Positions 6,673 through 13,982 are shown, counted from the first letter of the stretch. The stretch is 64,000 bases of DNA from Luteimonas kalidii (GCF_029887935.1 NZ_JARXRO010000001.1:1-64000); one strand, 5' to 3'. Notes: a model not told the origin generated them from the sequence alone. Program-made: numbers and translations.

Positions 6673-7122
6673 ATCCACGCGACGAACCGTCGGTGGGTGC
6701 TCTGAGGCAACGTCAACAACATGGTCTGAGCAGACAATCTCATAGTGAACAAATGGCCCGGGGTAGTCGTTGCTAGCGAAAGTTCCGGAGGAGACAAAGT
6801 CTAAGAACTTGGACTTAGTGTAGGTCCGAAAAGCGTTGCCGGACCACTCCTCCGTCTTATCCCAGGAGCAGAAAGACTCATTGCGTACGGAGTAGCTGAT
6901 GTACGTTTCCCACACAACCTCAAACCACCTCGAGGCGTCAGTCACTTCAACGGGGCGAATATCTGAGATTTCTGTGTTGCCGATAGTCAAAGTCTCAGTT
7001 CTATCCGCGACGATTCCCTCGCTAAGGACGAGGCGAAGCCCATTGACATACGGCTCCGATATTTCCTCCAAGTACAGGTAACCGCAGGCGTCAAGTTCCT
7101 CAGTAGCGGACTGATGTGTCAT
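6667..7122 (-). CDS. Cassette c5 hypothetical protein
   Basis: A 151-residue soluble protein starting MTHQSATEELDACGYLYLEE at 7120-7122, four bases after the attC4 core. It is acidic and beta-rich, with many aromatic residues (RWFEVVWETYISYSV) and an NDYPGPFVHYEIVCSDHVVDV strand region near the end. Codon use and base composition are AT-richer than the flanking chromosome. The stop TAA is the attC5 core. I recall similar unnamed proteins in Xanthomonas cassettes but can assign no function. Confidence 0.75.
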   Translation of the reverse strand: MTHQSATEELDACGYLYLEEISEPYVNGLRLVLSEGIVADRTETLTIGNTEISDIRPVEVTDASRWFEVVWETYISYSVRNESFCSWDKTEEWSGNAFRTYTKSKFLDFVSSGTFASNDYPGPFVHYEIVCSDHVVDVASEHPPTVRRVDA

Positions 7123-7126
7123 GGGT

Positions 7127-7186
7127 GCCTAACACCGGAATTAAGCCGCGCCGCGAAGCGGCGTCGGCTTGAATGAATTGTTAGGC
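7127..7186 (-). repeat. attC4 (60 bp)
   Basis: Site of cassette c4. The arms CGCCGC and GCGGCG pair fully. In coding sense it supplies the last residues of the c4 lipoprotein. Confidence 0.93.
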
Positions 7187-7539
7187 CACACACCAGTGAC
7201 GCAAATCCATGCATCCTGTCTGGATATGGCCGTCTTGCCGTCAGAATACTGGAATTGCCACCACTCACCCATGCAAGAACTCTTGTCTCTCCTACAGAGC
7301 ATCAGATCACCGGCAGAGGTGGAGAACCACTGCTCAATTGGGTAGTCCATCTTTCCCGCAGGGAAGTTTGGACTTGAATCTGCAAGTGATTCAAGAGCGG
7401 CTGCATCCGGTGGCGGGGCGACCGCAGCCTGCCATTGCTCCTGTGCTCCACCGCCACACAATGATGTGAGATTGCTCGGTGGATGTGTCGAGCAGCCGGT
7501 GAAAGCTATTGCCACTATCAAGAGCAAGAGTGCTTTCAT
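7141..7539 (-). CDS. Cassette c4 lipoprotein with attC-encoded tail
   Basis: A 132-residue protein starting MKALLLLIVAIAFTGCSTHP at 7537-7539, eleven bases after the AGGTG of attC3. The lipobox FTGC puts the lipidated cysteine at residue 16; Ser at +2 favours the outer membrane. Four further cysteines are present in the mature part. The final residues, PNNSFKPTPLRGAA, are encoded by attC4. An open frame upstream reads through attC3 in phase with this ATG, so ribosomes arriving from cassette c3 DNA would not meet a stop. Function unknown. Confidence 0.78.
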   Translation of the reverse strand: MKALLLLIVAIAFTGCSTHPPSNLTSLCGGGAQEQWQAAVAPPPDAAALESLADSSPNFPAGKMDYPIEQWFSTSAGDLMLCRRDKSSCMGEWWQFQYSDGKTAISRQDAWICVTGVWPNNSFKPTPLRGAA

Positions 7540-7544
7540 GTGTG

Positions 7545-7604
7545 GCCTAACACCTGAGTTAAGCCGACCCGCGAAGCGGGTTCGGCTTGAACGAATTGTT
7601 AGAC
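7545..7604 (-). repeat. attC3 (60 bp)
   Basis: Site of cassette c3 with ACCCGC and GCGGGT arms. The R'' core is GTCTAAC in coding sense. Confidence 0.93.
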
Positions 7605-8111
7605 CTAAACATAGCCACTCCACACGCGCGAGCCTATGAAAAGGATGAACCCTGCCACCAACAAGCGATTCCGCCACTTGTAGGCCGACAGACTGTCATC
7701 ACCTGCTTTGTCTAGGTCAACTTTAGCTTTGGGTATTACTGAATCTAGTGCAGCCACTTCAGATGCGGCATCCTGATGGGAGTAGACGCGCCCAGTTGCA
7801 GTGTTGATGAATGGTGCGCCTTGCGACGAGACTATCGCGCCCCGCAACTCTTGGAAGCGTAAGTAGCCGCTGTTCATTTTTACGGCGCGATTCGTAGCCT
7901 CAATTCTCTTGAAGCCGGCAACTCCTGCGCCAAAGAGCGTCAAGACTGCCAAGAGCTCAAGCGAGCTGGGGTTTAATCCGAGCTCTTGCGGTCGGAAAGA
8001 CTGTCCGATGAAAGCGCACACGGCGCCGATCACGCCCAAGATGAAGTAATCAAACTTCTGCTGGGCGTCACGTGCCGCCTCGTACAGCTTGTCACTTCTC
8101 TCAGTAGCCAT
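7605..8111 (-). CDS. Cassette c3 membrane protein
   Basis: A 168-residue protein starting MATERSDKLYEAARDAQQKF at 8109-8111, about 16 bases after the attC2 core. A charged N-terminal helix is followed by two close membrane segments (about residues 23-40 and 51-66), a long cytoplasmic-looking helical region, and a third segment near 149-165. This two-plus-one layout recalls SLATT or Pycsar-type effector membrane proteins in a general way only. The stop codon TAG lies next to the attC3 core. Function not assigned. Confidence 0.72.
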   Translation of the reverse strand: MATERSDKLYEAARDAQQKFDYFILGVIGAVCAFIGQSFRPQELGLNPSSLELLAVLTLFGAGVAGFKRIEATNRAVKMNSGYLRFQELRGAIVSSQGAPFINTATGRVYSHQDAASEVAALDSVIPKAKVDLDKAGDDSLSAYKWRNRLLVAGFILFIGSRVWSGYV

Positions 8112-8127
8112 GTTGCTCGGTACTTAG

Positions 8128-8187
8128 GTCTAACACCAGAATTAAGCCGCGCCGCGAAGCGGCGTCGGCTTGAATGAATTGTTAGGT
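8128..8187 (-). repeat. attC2 (60 bp)
   Basis: Site of cassette c2. The arms CGCCGC and GCGGCG pair fully. Confidence 0.93.
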
Positions 8188-8469
8188 GCCAGCCCGGTCA
8201 CGTGCCCGCCGTATGGCAACAGCAAGGTCATACGACCGTGATAGCACAGTGTGTAGTGCGATGTGGTCTGAGTCCGAGGCACCCTGCACATCGTTTAGCG
8301 ACCCCATGCCGCCATAAGCGAGTAGAAGCTTCTCAACACCAGAATAGTCCCCTGAGGCGACACGCAACTGACAGTCTGCAATGTACTTGCGCCACTTGTC
8401 CTCGCCAGCGGCAGCCAACAGTCCAGCCATTGCTGCGAGATTCTCTTCTAGATCGGTGACATGATCCAT
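8182..8469 (-). CDS. Cassette c2 small helical protein
   Basis: A 95-residue protein starting MDHVTDLEENLAAMAGLLAA at 8467-8469, five bases after the attC1 core. It is almost all helical, with a Trp-Lys-containing KWRKYIADCQLRV segment and a basic C-terminus, AIRRARDRAG. The general pattern (short helices around GMGSLND) recalls small immunity-like or DUF6966-like proteins, but this is not firm. The frame stays open upstream through attC1 into c1. The stop TAA is the attC2 core. Confidence 0.72.
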   Translation of the reverse strand: MDHVTDLEENLAAMAGLLAAAGEDKWRKYIADCQLRVASGDYSGVEKLLLAYGGMGSLNDVQGASDSDHIALHTVLSRSYDLAVAIRRARDRAGT

Positions 8470-8474
8470 GTGGC

Positions 8475-8534
8475 ACCTAACAACTGAGTTAAGCCGACCG
8501 GCGAAGCCGGTTCGGCTTGAACGAATAGTTAGGG
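8475..8534 (-). repeat. attC1 (60 bp)
   Basis: Site of cassette c1. The arms ACCGGC and GCCGGT are a compensatory variant found only here. One frame is open through the whole site and joins c1 to c2. Confidence 0.92.
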
Positions 8535-8772
8535 CGCCGGCGACGGAACTGCCGGGCCCTGTTGCCGAAACTGTACCCCAAACCGCAGCCGCGGCAAGCT
8601 GGCCCCACACAGGTGCGGGAAGGACATTGCTGCGCGCAATGCCGCCAGCCAACGGCTTGCCCATAGGACCGGTCGGGAACCAACTTGCTGTGAGTGCAAC
8701 TGGAGTGGCAGGCTTGCGCATGCCAGGTGCAGCAGCTGAAGCCAGCACAGCGATTGATGCTTGGCCCGAGCG
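8535..8772 (-). other. Cassette c1, first cassette, no convincing gene
   Basis: The body is 238 bp. An ATG at 8719-8721 opens a frame (MRKPATPVALTASWF...) rich in Ala, Pro, Gly and Val that does not stop but passes attC1 and enters the c2 gene in phase. There is no ribosome binding site and no recognisable fold. As the newest cassette, next to the promoter, it is the one expected to be expressed most. It may be non-coding, or encode an N-terminal extension of c2. Confidence 0.45.
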
Positions 8773-8813
8773 GCCTAACACCTAGTAGACCCCACAAGCG
8801 GGGTGTAGCGCCG
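8773..8813 (-). other. attI region and cassette insertion point
   Basis: The array ends at a lone GTTAGGC core (8773-8779) without an attC partner, which is where incoming cassettes would be joined. Next to it, 8789-8804 forms a short inverted repeat (ACCCC...GGGGT) that may be an integrase binding site. Sequence between here and intI is not attC-like. Confidence 0.65.
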
Positions 8814-8842
8814 AGTATTCAGCCTCGTCTCCCACCGGTCAA
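8814..8842 (-). promoter_or_regulatory. Candidate cassette promoter Pc
   Basis: On the - strand TTGACC (8837-8842) is followed after 17 bases by AATACT (8814-8819), five and four matches to the sigma-70 boxes. It points into the array and ends about 35 bases before the insertion point, the expected place for a Pc. Judged by eye only. Confidence 0.5.
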
Positions 8843-8970
8843 TTCGGTGATTTCCTACCCGGGATAAGGGGTTAGCCGGCTTTCTGGTCCTCGGTCCGTT
8901 CCGGCATGCTGACTCCTGGCCCGTCGGAAACGGCGGATATTTCTTATCACGACGGAAGCGCCTGATAACC

Positions 8971-9945
8971 ATGGACGCCAGGGACGGGCGTGGGCCGCGG
9001 CTTTTCGACGAAGTTCGCCGGAAGTTGCGGGTGCATCACTACAGCTTGCGGACCGAGCGTGCCTACCTTGGGTGGATACGCCGGTTCATCCTGGCCAATG
9101 GGCGCCGCCACCCGCGGGAACTGGGTGGGCAGGAGGTCGAGTGGTTCCTCAGCCGCCTCGCCGTGCGCCACAAGGTGGCGGCAAGCACCCAGAACCAGGC
9201 CCTGTCCGCCCTGCTGTTCCTCTATCGCGAAGTGCTTGGGGAGCGGCTGCCATGGATGGAGGATGTCGTGCGCGCAAAGCGTCCGGCCCGTTTGCCCGTG
9301 GTGCTGTCGCAGGCGGAGGTGCGGTCGCTGCTGGCGTGCATGGACGGGCGGACGGGTCTGGTCGCGCAGCTGCTGTACGGCACAGGGATGCGGCTGATGG
9401 AAGCGCTGCGGCTTCGGGTCAAGGACGTCGATTTCGGACGCAACGAGATCACGGTGCGCGACGGCAAGGGCGGGCGAGACCGGCGGACCCTCTTGCCCGC
9501 CTCGCTGGTCGCGCCGCTGCACGAGGAGGTCGAGCGCGCCCGCGTGCTCCACCGGGCGGATCTGGACGCGGGCTTCGGCGCGGTCTGGCTGCCGCATGCG
9601 CTGGCGCGCAAGTATCCGGCGGCGCCGTCCGAGTTCGCCTGGCAGTACGTGTTTCCCGCCATGCGTCGGTCGCTCGATCCCCGTGACGGCGCCGAGCGGC
9701 GCCACCACCTGGACGACGCGAGTTTGTCGCGGGCGATCCGGCGCGGGCGGCTGCGCGCAGGCATCGACAAGCCGGTTTCCGCCCACACCCTGCGCCACTC
9801 CTTCGCCACGCACCTGCTCGAAGCCGGCTACGACATCCGCACGATCCAGGAATTGCTGGGCCACAAGGATGTCGCCACCACCCAGATCTACACGCACGTG
9901 TTGAACCGCGGCGCGGGCGGCGTGTTGAGTCCGCTGGACCGCTGA
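8971..9945 (+). CDS. intI: Integron integrase IntI
   Basis: A 324-residue tyrosine recombinase that joins and excises cassettes by acting on attI and folded single-stranded attC. Catalytic residues visible are R141 ([14 protein letters not shown]), K166, H272 and R275 ([11 protein letters not shown]), H298 (LLGHKD) and the nucleophile Y307. The integron-specific extra domain is present at about 212-247 ([17 protein letters not shown], then DPRDG and RRHH). The N-terminal SAM-like domain spans about 15-95. Length and motifs indicate an intact, probably active enzyme. It faces away from the array, as in other integrons. The start is the first ATG; no good ribosome binding site is seen, and I found no LexA box upstream. 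Confidence 0.96.
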   Translation: MDARDGRGPRLFDEVRRKLRVHHYSLRTERAYLGWIRRFILANGRRHPRELGGQEVEWFLSRLAVRHKVAASTQNQALSALLFLYREVLGERLPWMEDVVRAKRPARLPVVLSQAEVRSLLACMDGRTGLVAQLLYGTGMRLMEALRLRVKDVDFGRNEITVRDGKGGRDRRTLLPASLVAPLHEEVERARVLHRADLDAGFGAVWLPHALARKYPAAPSEFAWQYVFPAMRRSLDPRDGAERRHHLDDASLSRAIRRGRLRAGIDKPVSAHTLRHSFATHLLEAGYDIRTIQELLGHKDVATTQIYTHVLNRGAGGVLSPLDR

Positions 9946-10194
9946 GCGGCTGTCGTGGGGCATTGGGGTCGACGCGGGCACGGGCAGATGCGTCCCAGGG
10001 TCGATGCCCGGATGGCGTGTGCCGTCGACCCGCATCGCCGCCGATTCGGCCATGCATCGGGCATGGCATGGCGGCATTGCGTCCGCTCGATGCGCACACG
10101 CACGGCTCCGAAGTCCGGTGCATGGCGCAAGGGTGGCTGCGTTGAATGACACGCCCGTCAATCGACGCGAATCTGCCGACAGCGCGCGATTCGC
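9946..10194. other. Intergenic region behind intI, nothing recognised
   Basis: These 249 bases hold only short overlapping frames without ribosome binding sites. No attC, terminator with a T-run, or RNA gene was seen. Confidence 0.5.
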
Positions 10195-11175
10195 ATGCTA
10201 GCGTCGCGCGCCATGCCCACCATCGAACTGCGTCCGGGACCGCTGCGACGGCTCCTGCTCATCCTCGCGGCCATCGTTGCACCCGCCATGTCGGTGCCGC
10301 TCTACGTCGCGACCGACCATGTGGTCGACGGCACGTTCACCGCAGGCATCGAAGGACCCGCCACCGGTCCGGACGGCGTGCTGTACGCGGTCAACTTCGC
10401 GCGCGAGGGCACGATCGGTCGCGTCACGGGTGACAGCGGCGACGCACGCGCGGAACTGTTCGTGCAACTGCCGGCGGGGCGCACCGGAAACGGTGTCGTC
10501 TTCGACGCCGACGGATGGATGTACGTCGCCGACTACACCGGCCATGCGGTGCTGCGGATCGAGCCACGCACGCGTGCGGTGGCGGTACATTCGCACGATC
10601 CACGCATGCACCAGCCCAACGATCTCGCGATCGCGCCCGACGGCACCCTCTACGCCAGCGACCCGCGCTGGTCGCATGGCGACGGCCAGCTGTGGCGCAT
10701 CGACCGCGACGGCCGCGCACACCTGCTCGAGACCGGCATGGGCACGACCAACGGCATCGAGGTCTCGCCCGATGGCCGCCATCTCTACGTCAACGAAAGT
10801 CAGCAACGTCGGATCTGGGCGTACGACATCGATGCGCGTGGCCACGTGTCCGGCAAGCGCCTGCTCATCGCCTTCGACGCCCATGGCCTCGACGGCATGC
10901 GCGCCGACGAACACGGCAACCTGTACATCGCGCGCTATGGCGCGGGCACGGTGGCGATCGTGTCGCCGCAGGGCGCCTTGCTGCGCGAGGTGGTCCTCAC
11001 CGGGTCGAAGCCGACCAATCTCGCCTTCGGCGGCGCCGACGGCCGCAGCGTGTTCGTGACCCTGCAGGACCGCGGCGCGATCGAGACCTTCCGCAGCGCC
11101 CATCGCGGGCGCGAGCCGGGCGGCACGCGCTCCGACATCACCCCGACGGCAGCGGCAGCCCCCGGAACGCCTTGA
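10195..11175 (+). CDS. Exported SMP-30/gluconolactonase-like beta-propeller protein
   Basis: A 326-residue protein; a second start at 10213 (MPTIELRPG) is equally possible. A signal peptide (LRRLLLILAAIVAPAMS) precedes a six-bladed propeller of the SMP-30/LRE family, with repeated DGxLYxxD blades: GPDGVLYAVN, DADGWMYVADYTG, APDGTLYASD, SPDGRHLYVNES and DEHGNLYIARYG. Likely metal-site residues are the Glu of GIEGPATG, the Asn of QPNDLAI and the Asp of HGLDGM. Family members hydrolyse lactones or related esters; the periplasmic substrate is unknown. The 3' end overlaps the convergent Lrp-type gene by 38 bases. Confidence 0.8.
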   Translation: MLASRAMPTIELRPGPLRRLLLILAAIVAPAMSVPLYVATDHVVDGTFTAGIEGPATGPDGVLYAVNFAREGTIGRVTGDSGDARAELFVQLPAGRTGNGVVFDADGWMYVADYTGHAVLRIEPRTRAVAVHSHDPRMHQPNDLAIAPDGTLYASDPRWSHGDGQLWRIDRDGRAHLLETGMGTTNGIEVSPDGRHLYVNESQQRRIWAYDIDARGHVSGKRLLIAFDAHGLDGMRADEHGNLYIARYGAGTVAIVSPQGALLREVVLTGSKPTNLAFGGADGRSVFVTLQDRGAIETFRSAHRGREPGGTRSDITPTAAAAPGTP

Positions 11176-11614
11176 CCGTGCGCAGCACGAAGCTGGAGTT
11201 CACGTCGGCCACGCCGGCCTGCGCCAGCAGCCGGTCGAGCAGGAAGCGCGAGAAGTGCTCCAGGTCGACCACCGCGATGTGCAGCAGGTAGTCCATGTCG
11301 CCGGTCAGCGCGTGGCAGGCGACCACCTCCGGCCACTGGTTCACCTGTTCGGCGAACGTGGCCACGGAGCCCGCATCGTGCCTGGCCAGCTGCACCCGCA
11401 CGAAGGCCTGCAGCCCGAGCCCCAGGCGTTCACCGTCGAGTTCTGCGCGGTAGCCGGCGATCACCCCCTCGCGCTCCAGCCGCTGCACCCGGCGCAGGCA
11501 GGCCGAGGCCGACAGGTGCACGCGTTCGGCCAGTTCGGCATTGGTCTGGCGGCCGGCGCGCTGGAGCTCGGCCAGCAGCTGCAGATCGGTGCGGTCGAGT
11601 GCGATTGCGGTCAT
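11138..11614 (-). CDS. Lrp/AsnC family transcriptional regulator
   Basis: A 158-residue protein starting MTAIALDRTDLQLLAELQ at 11612-11614; upstream extension to 11683 is open but lacks family similarity. The N-terminal winged HTH covers about residues 5-60 (TNAELAERVHLSASACLRRVQRLE) and is followed by the RAM/AsnC ligand-binding domain, with the GDMDYLLHI motif near 105. Family members bind amino acids and form octamers. It is divergent from phhA with 157 bases between, so control of phenylalanine hydroxylation in response to an aromatic amino acid is the natural inference. Confidence 0.9.
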   Translation of the reverse strand: MTAIALDRTDLQLLAELQRAGRQTNAELAERVHLSASACLRRVQRLEREGVIAGYRAELDGERLGLGLQAFVRVQLARHDAGSVATFAEQVNQWPEVVACHALTGDMDYLLHIAVVDLEHFSRFLLDRLLAQAGVADVNSSFVLRTVKAFRGLPLPSG

Positions 11615-11646
11615 TTCGTGCGTTGAATGCGGCAGACTGGCAATGA

Positions 11647-11694
11647 TGTTGCGCCCATTCGGCCTGTGCGCGCAACTTTGCAAGCCTGTTGCGC
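11647..11694. promoter_or_regulatory. Candidate operator of the Lrp-type regulator
   Basis: Between the regulator and phhA, GCGCAAC (11670-11676) and GTTGCGC (11688-11694) form an inverted repeat with an 11-base spacer. Another TGTTGCGC lies at 11647-11654, about four helical turns away. Multiple half-sites are typical of Lrp/AsnC proteins. Confidence 0.45.
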
Positions 11695-11771
11695 AGGCAT
11701 GCGGCTACGCTTCAAGGGTCGCCGCTCGCCATCCCGGCCGCTCCGACGGCCACCCCGCGCTGGAGATCGCC

Positions 11772-12662
11772 ATGTCCGCCCCGCCCCGCCGCGTCGAGAA
11801 CCTGCACACCGACAAGGGCAAGGTGCCCGTCTACGCCACCGGCATCGTCGAGCAGCCCTGGGACGACTACAGCGCCGAGGACCATGCCACCTGGGCCACC
11901 CTGTTCGCGCGCCAGCGCGAGGTGCTGGTGGGCCGCGCCAGCGCGCAGTTCCTGCAGGCCCAGGACGCGATGGGCATGAGTCCGCACGCGATCCCGAAAT
12001 ACGCCGAGCTCAACGCCGTGCTGGGCGAGGCCACCGGCTGGCAGCTGATCGGCGTCGAGGGCCTGCTGCCCGAGCTCGACTTCTTCGACCACCTGGCCAA
12101 CCGCCGCTTCCCGGTCACCTGGTGGATCCGCACGCCCGAACAGATCGACTACATCGAGGAACCCGACCTGTTCCACGACCTGTTCGGCCACGTGCCGCTG
12201 CTGATGAACCCGGTGTTCGCCGACTACATGCAGGCCTACGGGCAGGGCGGCGTCAAGGCGCACGGCATCGGTCCCGACGCGCTGCAGGCGCTTACCCGGC
12301 TGTACTGGTACACGGTGGAGTTCGGCCTGATCCGCGAGGACGGCGGCCTGCGCATCTACGGCAGCGGCATCGTCTCGTCCAAGGGCGAATCGCTGCACGC
12401 GCTGGAAAGCGCCGCGCCCAACCGCATCGGCTTCGACCTGGAGCGGATCATGCGCACCCGCTACCGCATCGACAGTTACCAGAAGACCTACTTCGTGATC
12501 GACAGCTTCCAGCAGCTGATCGACGCCACCGCGCCCGACTTCACTCCGATCTATGCGCGCGTGGCCGGGCAGCCGTCGGTCGCCGCGGGCGATGTGCTGG
12601 ACACCGACACCGTGTTCCAGCGCGGCACGGGCGAGGGTTGGGCGAACGACGGCGACGTCTGA
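11772..12662 (+). CDS. phhA: Phenylalanine 4-monooxygenase
   Basis: A 296-residue pterin- and iron-dependent enzyme that turns phenylalanine into tyrosine. The iron ligands are visible as H135 and H140 (EEPDLFHDLFGHVPLL) and E183 (YWYTVEFGLI). The pterin-binding stretch SPHAIPKYAELN lies near residue 70. The length equals that of other bacterial single-domain enzymes, without a regulatory ACT domain. The start at 11772 gives MSAPPRRVENLHTDKGKVPVY, matching family N-termini; the frame is open further upstream by chance. The aminotransferase 123 bases downstream would take tyrosine to 4-hydroxyphenylpyruvate. Confidence 0.96.
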   Translation: MSAPPRRVENLHTDKGKVPVYATGIVEQPWDDYSAEDHATWATLFARQREVLVGRASAQFLQAQDAMGMSPHAIPKYAELNAVLGEATGWQLIGVEGLLPELDFFDHLANRRFPVTWWIRTPEQIDYIEEPDLFHDLFGHVPLLMNPVFADYMQAYGQGGVKAHGIGPDALQALTRLYWYTVEFGLIREDGGLRIYGSGIVSSKGESLHALESAAPNRIGFDLERIMRTRYRIDSYQKTYFVIDSFQQLIDATAPDFTPIYARVAGQPSVAAGDVLDTDTVFQRGTGEGWANDGDV

Positions 12663-12785
12663 GCGCGGGCGCCGAGACGGTTCCGTCCGCAACGACCGGG
12701 CCGGGCGCACGCACGGCTGCTAGACTCACGCGGTTTTTCGCCGCGTGCGCGGCCCCCTTCCCTCCTGCCTGCGACCACTGCCGCC

Positions 12786-13982
12786 GTGTCCTTCTTCGCC
12801 CCGCTCGAGCTCGTTCCCGGTGATCCCATCCTCGGCCTGACCGAGGCCTACAACGCCGACACCCGCGCCACCAAGGTCAACCTCGGCGTCGGGATCTACT
12901 ACGACGAGGCCGGGCGCATCCCGGTGCTGCGCGCGGTGCAGCAGGTCGAGCGCCAGCTGGCCGAACAGAGCAAGCCGCGCGGCTACCTGCCGATCGACGG
13001 CCTGCCCGACTACACCCGCGCCACGCGCGACCTGCTGTTCGGTGGCGAGTCGCCGCTGGTCAGCGAGGGCCGCGCCATCACCACCCAGACCATCGGCGGC
13101 AGCGGCGCGCTGCGCGTGGGCGCGGAACTGCTGAAGAAGGCGCTGCCGGCCGCGCGCATCGCGATCAGCAACCCGAGCTGGGAGAACCATCGCGCGGTGT
13201 TCGGCGCGGTCGGGTTCGAAGTGGTGGACTACACCTATTTCGACGCCGCGGCGCACGGCCTCGATTTCGACGGCATGCTGGCCGACCTGGTCGCGCTCGA
13301 GCCCGGCACCGTGGTGCTGCTGCACGCCTGCTGCCACAACCCCACCGGCGCCGACCTCACGCCGGCGCAGTGGGAGCGCGTGGTCGCGCTGCTGCACGAG
13401 CGCGGGCTGTTCCCCTTCATCGACATGGCCTACCAGGGCTTCGACCGCGGCATCGACGAGGACGCGCTGGCGATCCGGCTGCTCGCCGCCTCGCCGATCC
13501 GCAACTTCGTGGTCGCCAGTTCGTACTCGAAGTCGTTCTCGCTGTACGGCGAGCGCGTCGGCGCGCTGACCGTGGTCAGCGATTCGGCCGACGAGGCCAG
13601 GCGCGTGCAGTCGCAGGTCAAGCGCCTGATCCGCGCCAACTATTCCAGCCCGTCCACGCACGGCGCCGCGCTGGTGGCGGGCGTGCTCAACGATCCGGCG
13701 CTGCGGATGCAGTGGGAAGAAGAGCTCGGCCGGATGCGCACGCGGATCCATGCCCTGCGCGCCGGCCTGGTGGAGCGGCTCGCCGCGAACGGCGCATCGC
13801 AGTACGACTTCATCGCGCGCCAGGCCGGCATGTTTTCGTACTCGGGCCTGTCGAAGGCACAGGTCGAACGGCTGCGCGACGAGTTCGGCATCTACGCCGT
13901 CGGCACCGGCCGCATCTGCGTGGCGGCGCTGAGTGCGGACAACCTCGATTACGTGGCGAAGGCGGTCGCGGCCGTCAGCTGA
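12786..13982 (+). CDS. tyrB: Aromatic amino acid aminotransferase
   Basis: A 398-residue class I PLP aminotransferase of the aspartate/tyrosine type. Visible landmarks: GGSGALRVG (phosphate and PLP contacts near 105), CCHNPTG with N185, FIDMAYQGF with D213 and Y216, and SSYSKSFSLYGERVG with the Schiff-base K249 and R257. The start is GTG at 12786. It fits the preceding phhA in a short aromatic degradation or tyrosine pathway, though the 123-base gap allows its own promoter. Aspartate as main substrate cannot be excluded. Confidence 0.92.
   Translation: MSFFAPLELVPGDPILGLTEAYNADTRATKVNLGVGIYYDEAGRIPVLRAVQQVERQLAEQSKPRGYLPIDGLPDYTRATRDLLFGGESPLVSEGRAITTQTIGGSGALRVGAELLKKALPAARIAISNPSWENHRAVFGAVGFEVVDYTYFDAAAHGLDFDGMLADLVALEPGTVVLLHACCHNPTGADLTPAQWERVVALLHERGLFPFIDMAYQGFDRGIDEDALAIRLLAASPIRNFVVASSYSKSFSLYGERVGALTVVSDSADEARRVQSQVKRLIRANYSSPSTHGAALVAGVLNDPALRMQWEEELGRMRTRIHALRAGLVERLAANGASQYDFIARQAGMFSYSGLSKAQVERLRDEFGIYAVGTGRICVAALSADNLDYVAKAVAAVS

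Larger units (their letters stand above)
91..9945. mobile_element. Sedentary chromosomal integron: intI, attI and 20 cassettes
   Basis: The unit consists of an integrase gene on the + strand, an attI region at its 5' side, and cassettes all pointing away on the - strand, separated by 19 closely related attC sites. High attC similarity, many unknown genes and the chromosomal setting are marks of a sedentary integron, not a mobile class 1 element; no qacE, sul1 or resistance gene is present. Cassette DNA is visibly less GC-rich than the flanking chromosome. The array may continue beyond the left edge. Confidence 0.9.

Noticed and set aside
469..8534. A CRISPR array, because of regularly spaced repeats.
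   Set aside because: Spacing is 230-520 bp, the repeats are 60 or 112 bp with gene-containing intervals, and an integrase lies next to them; they are attC sites.
8843..8970. A LexA box controlling intI.
   Set aside because: No CTGT-N8-ACAG or Xanthomonad-type LexA palindrome was found upstream of intI.
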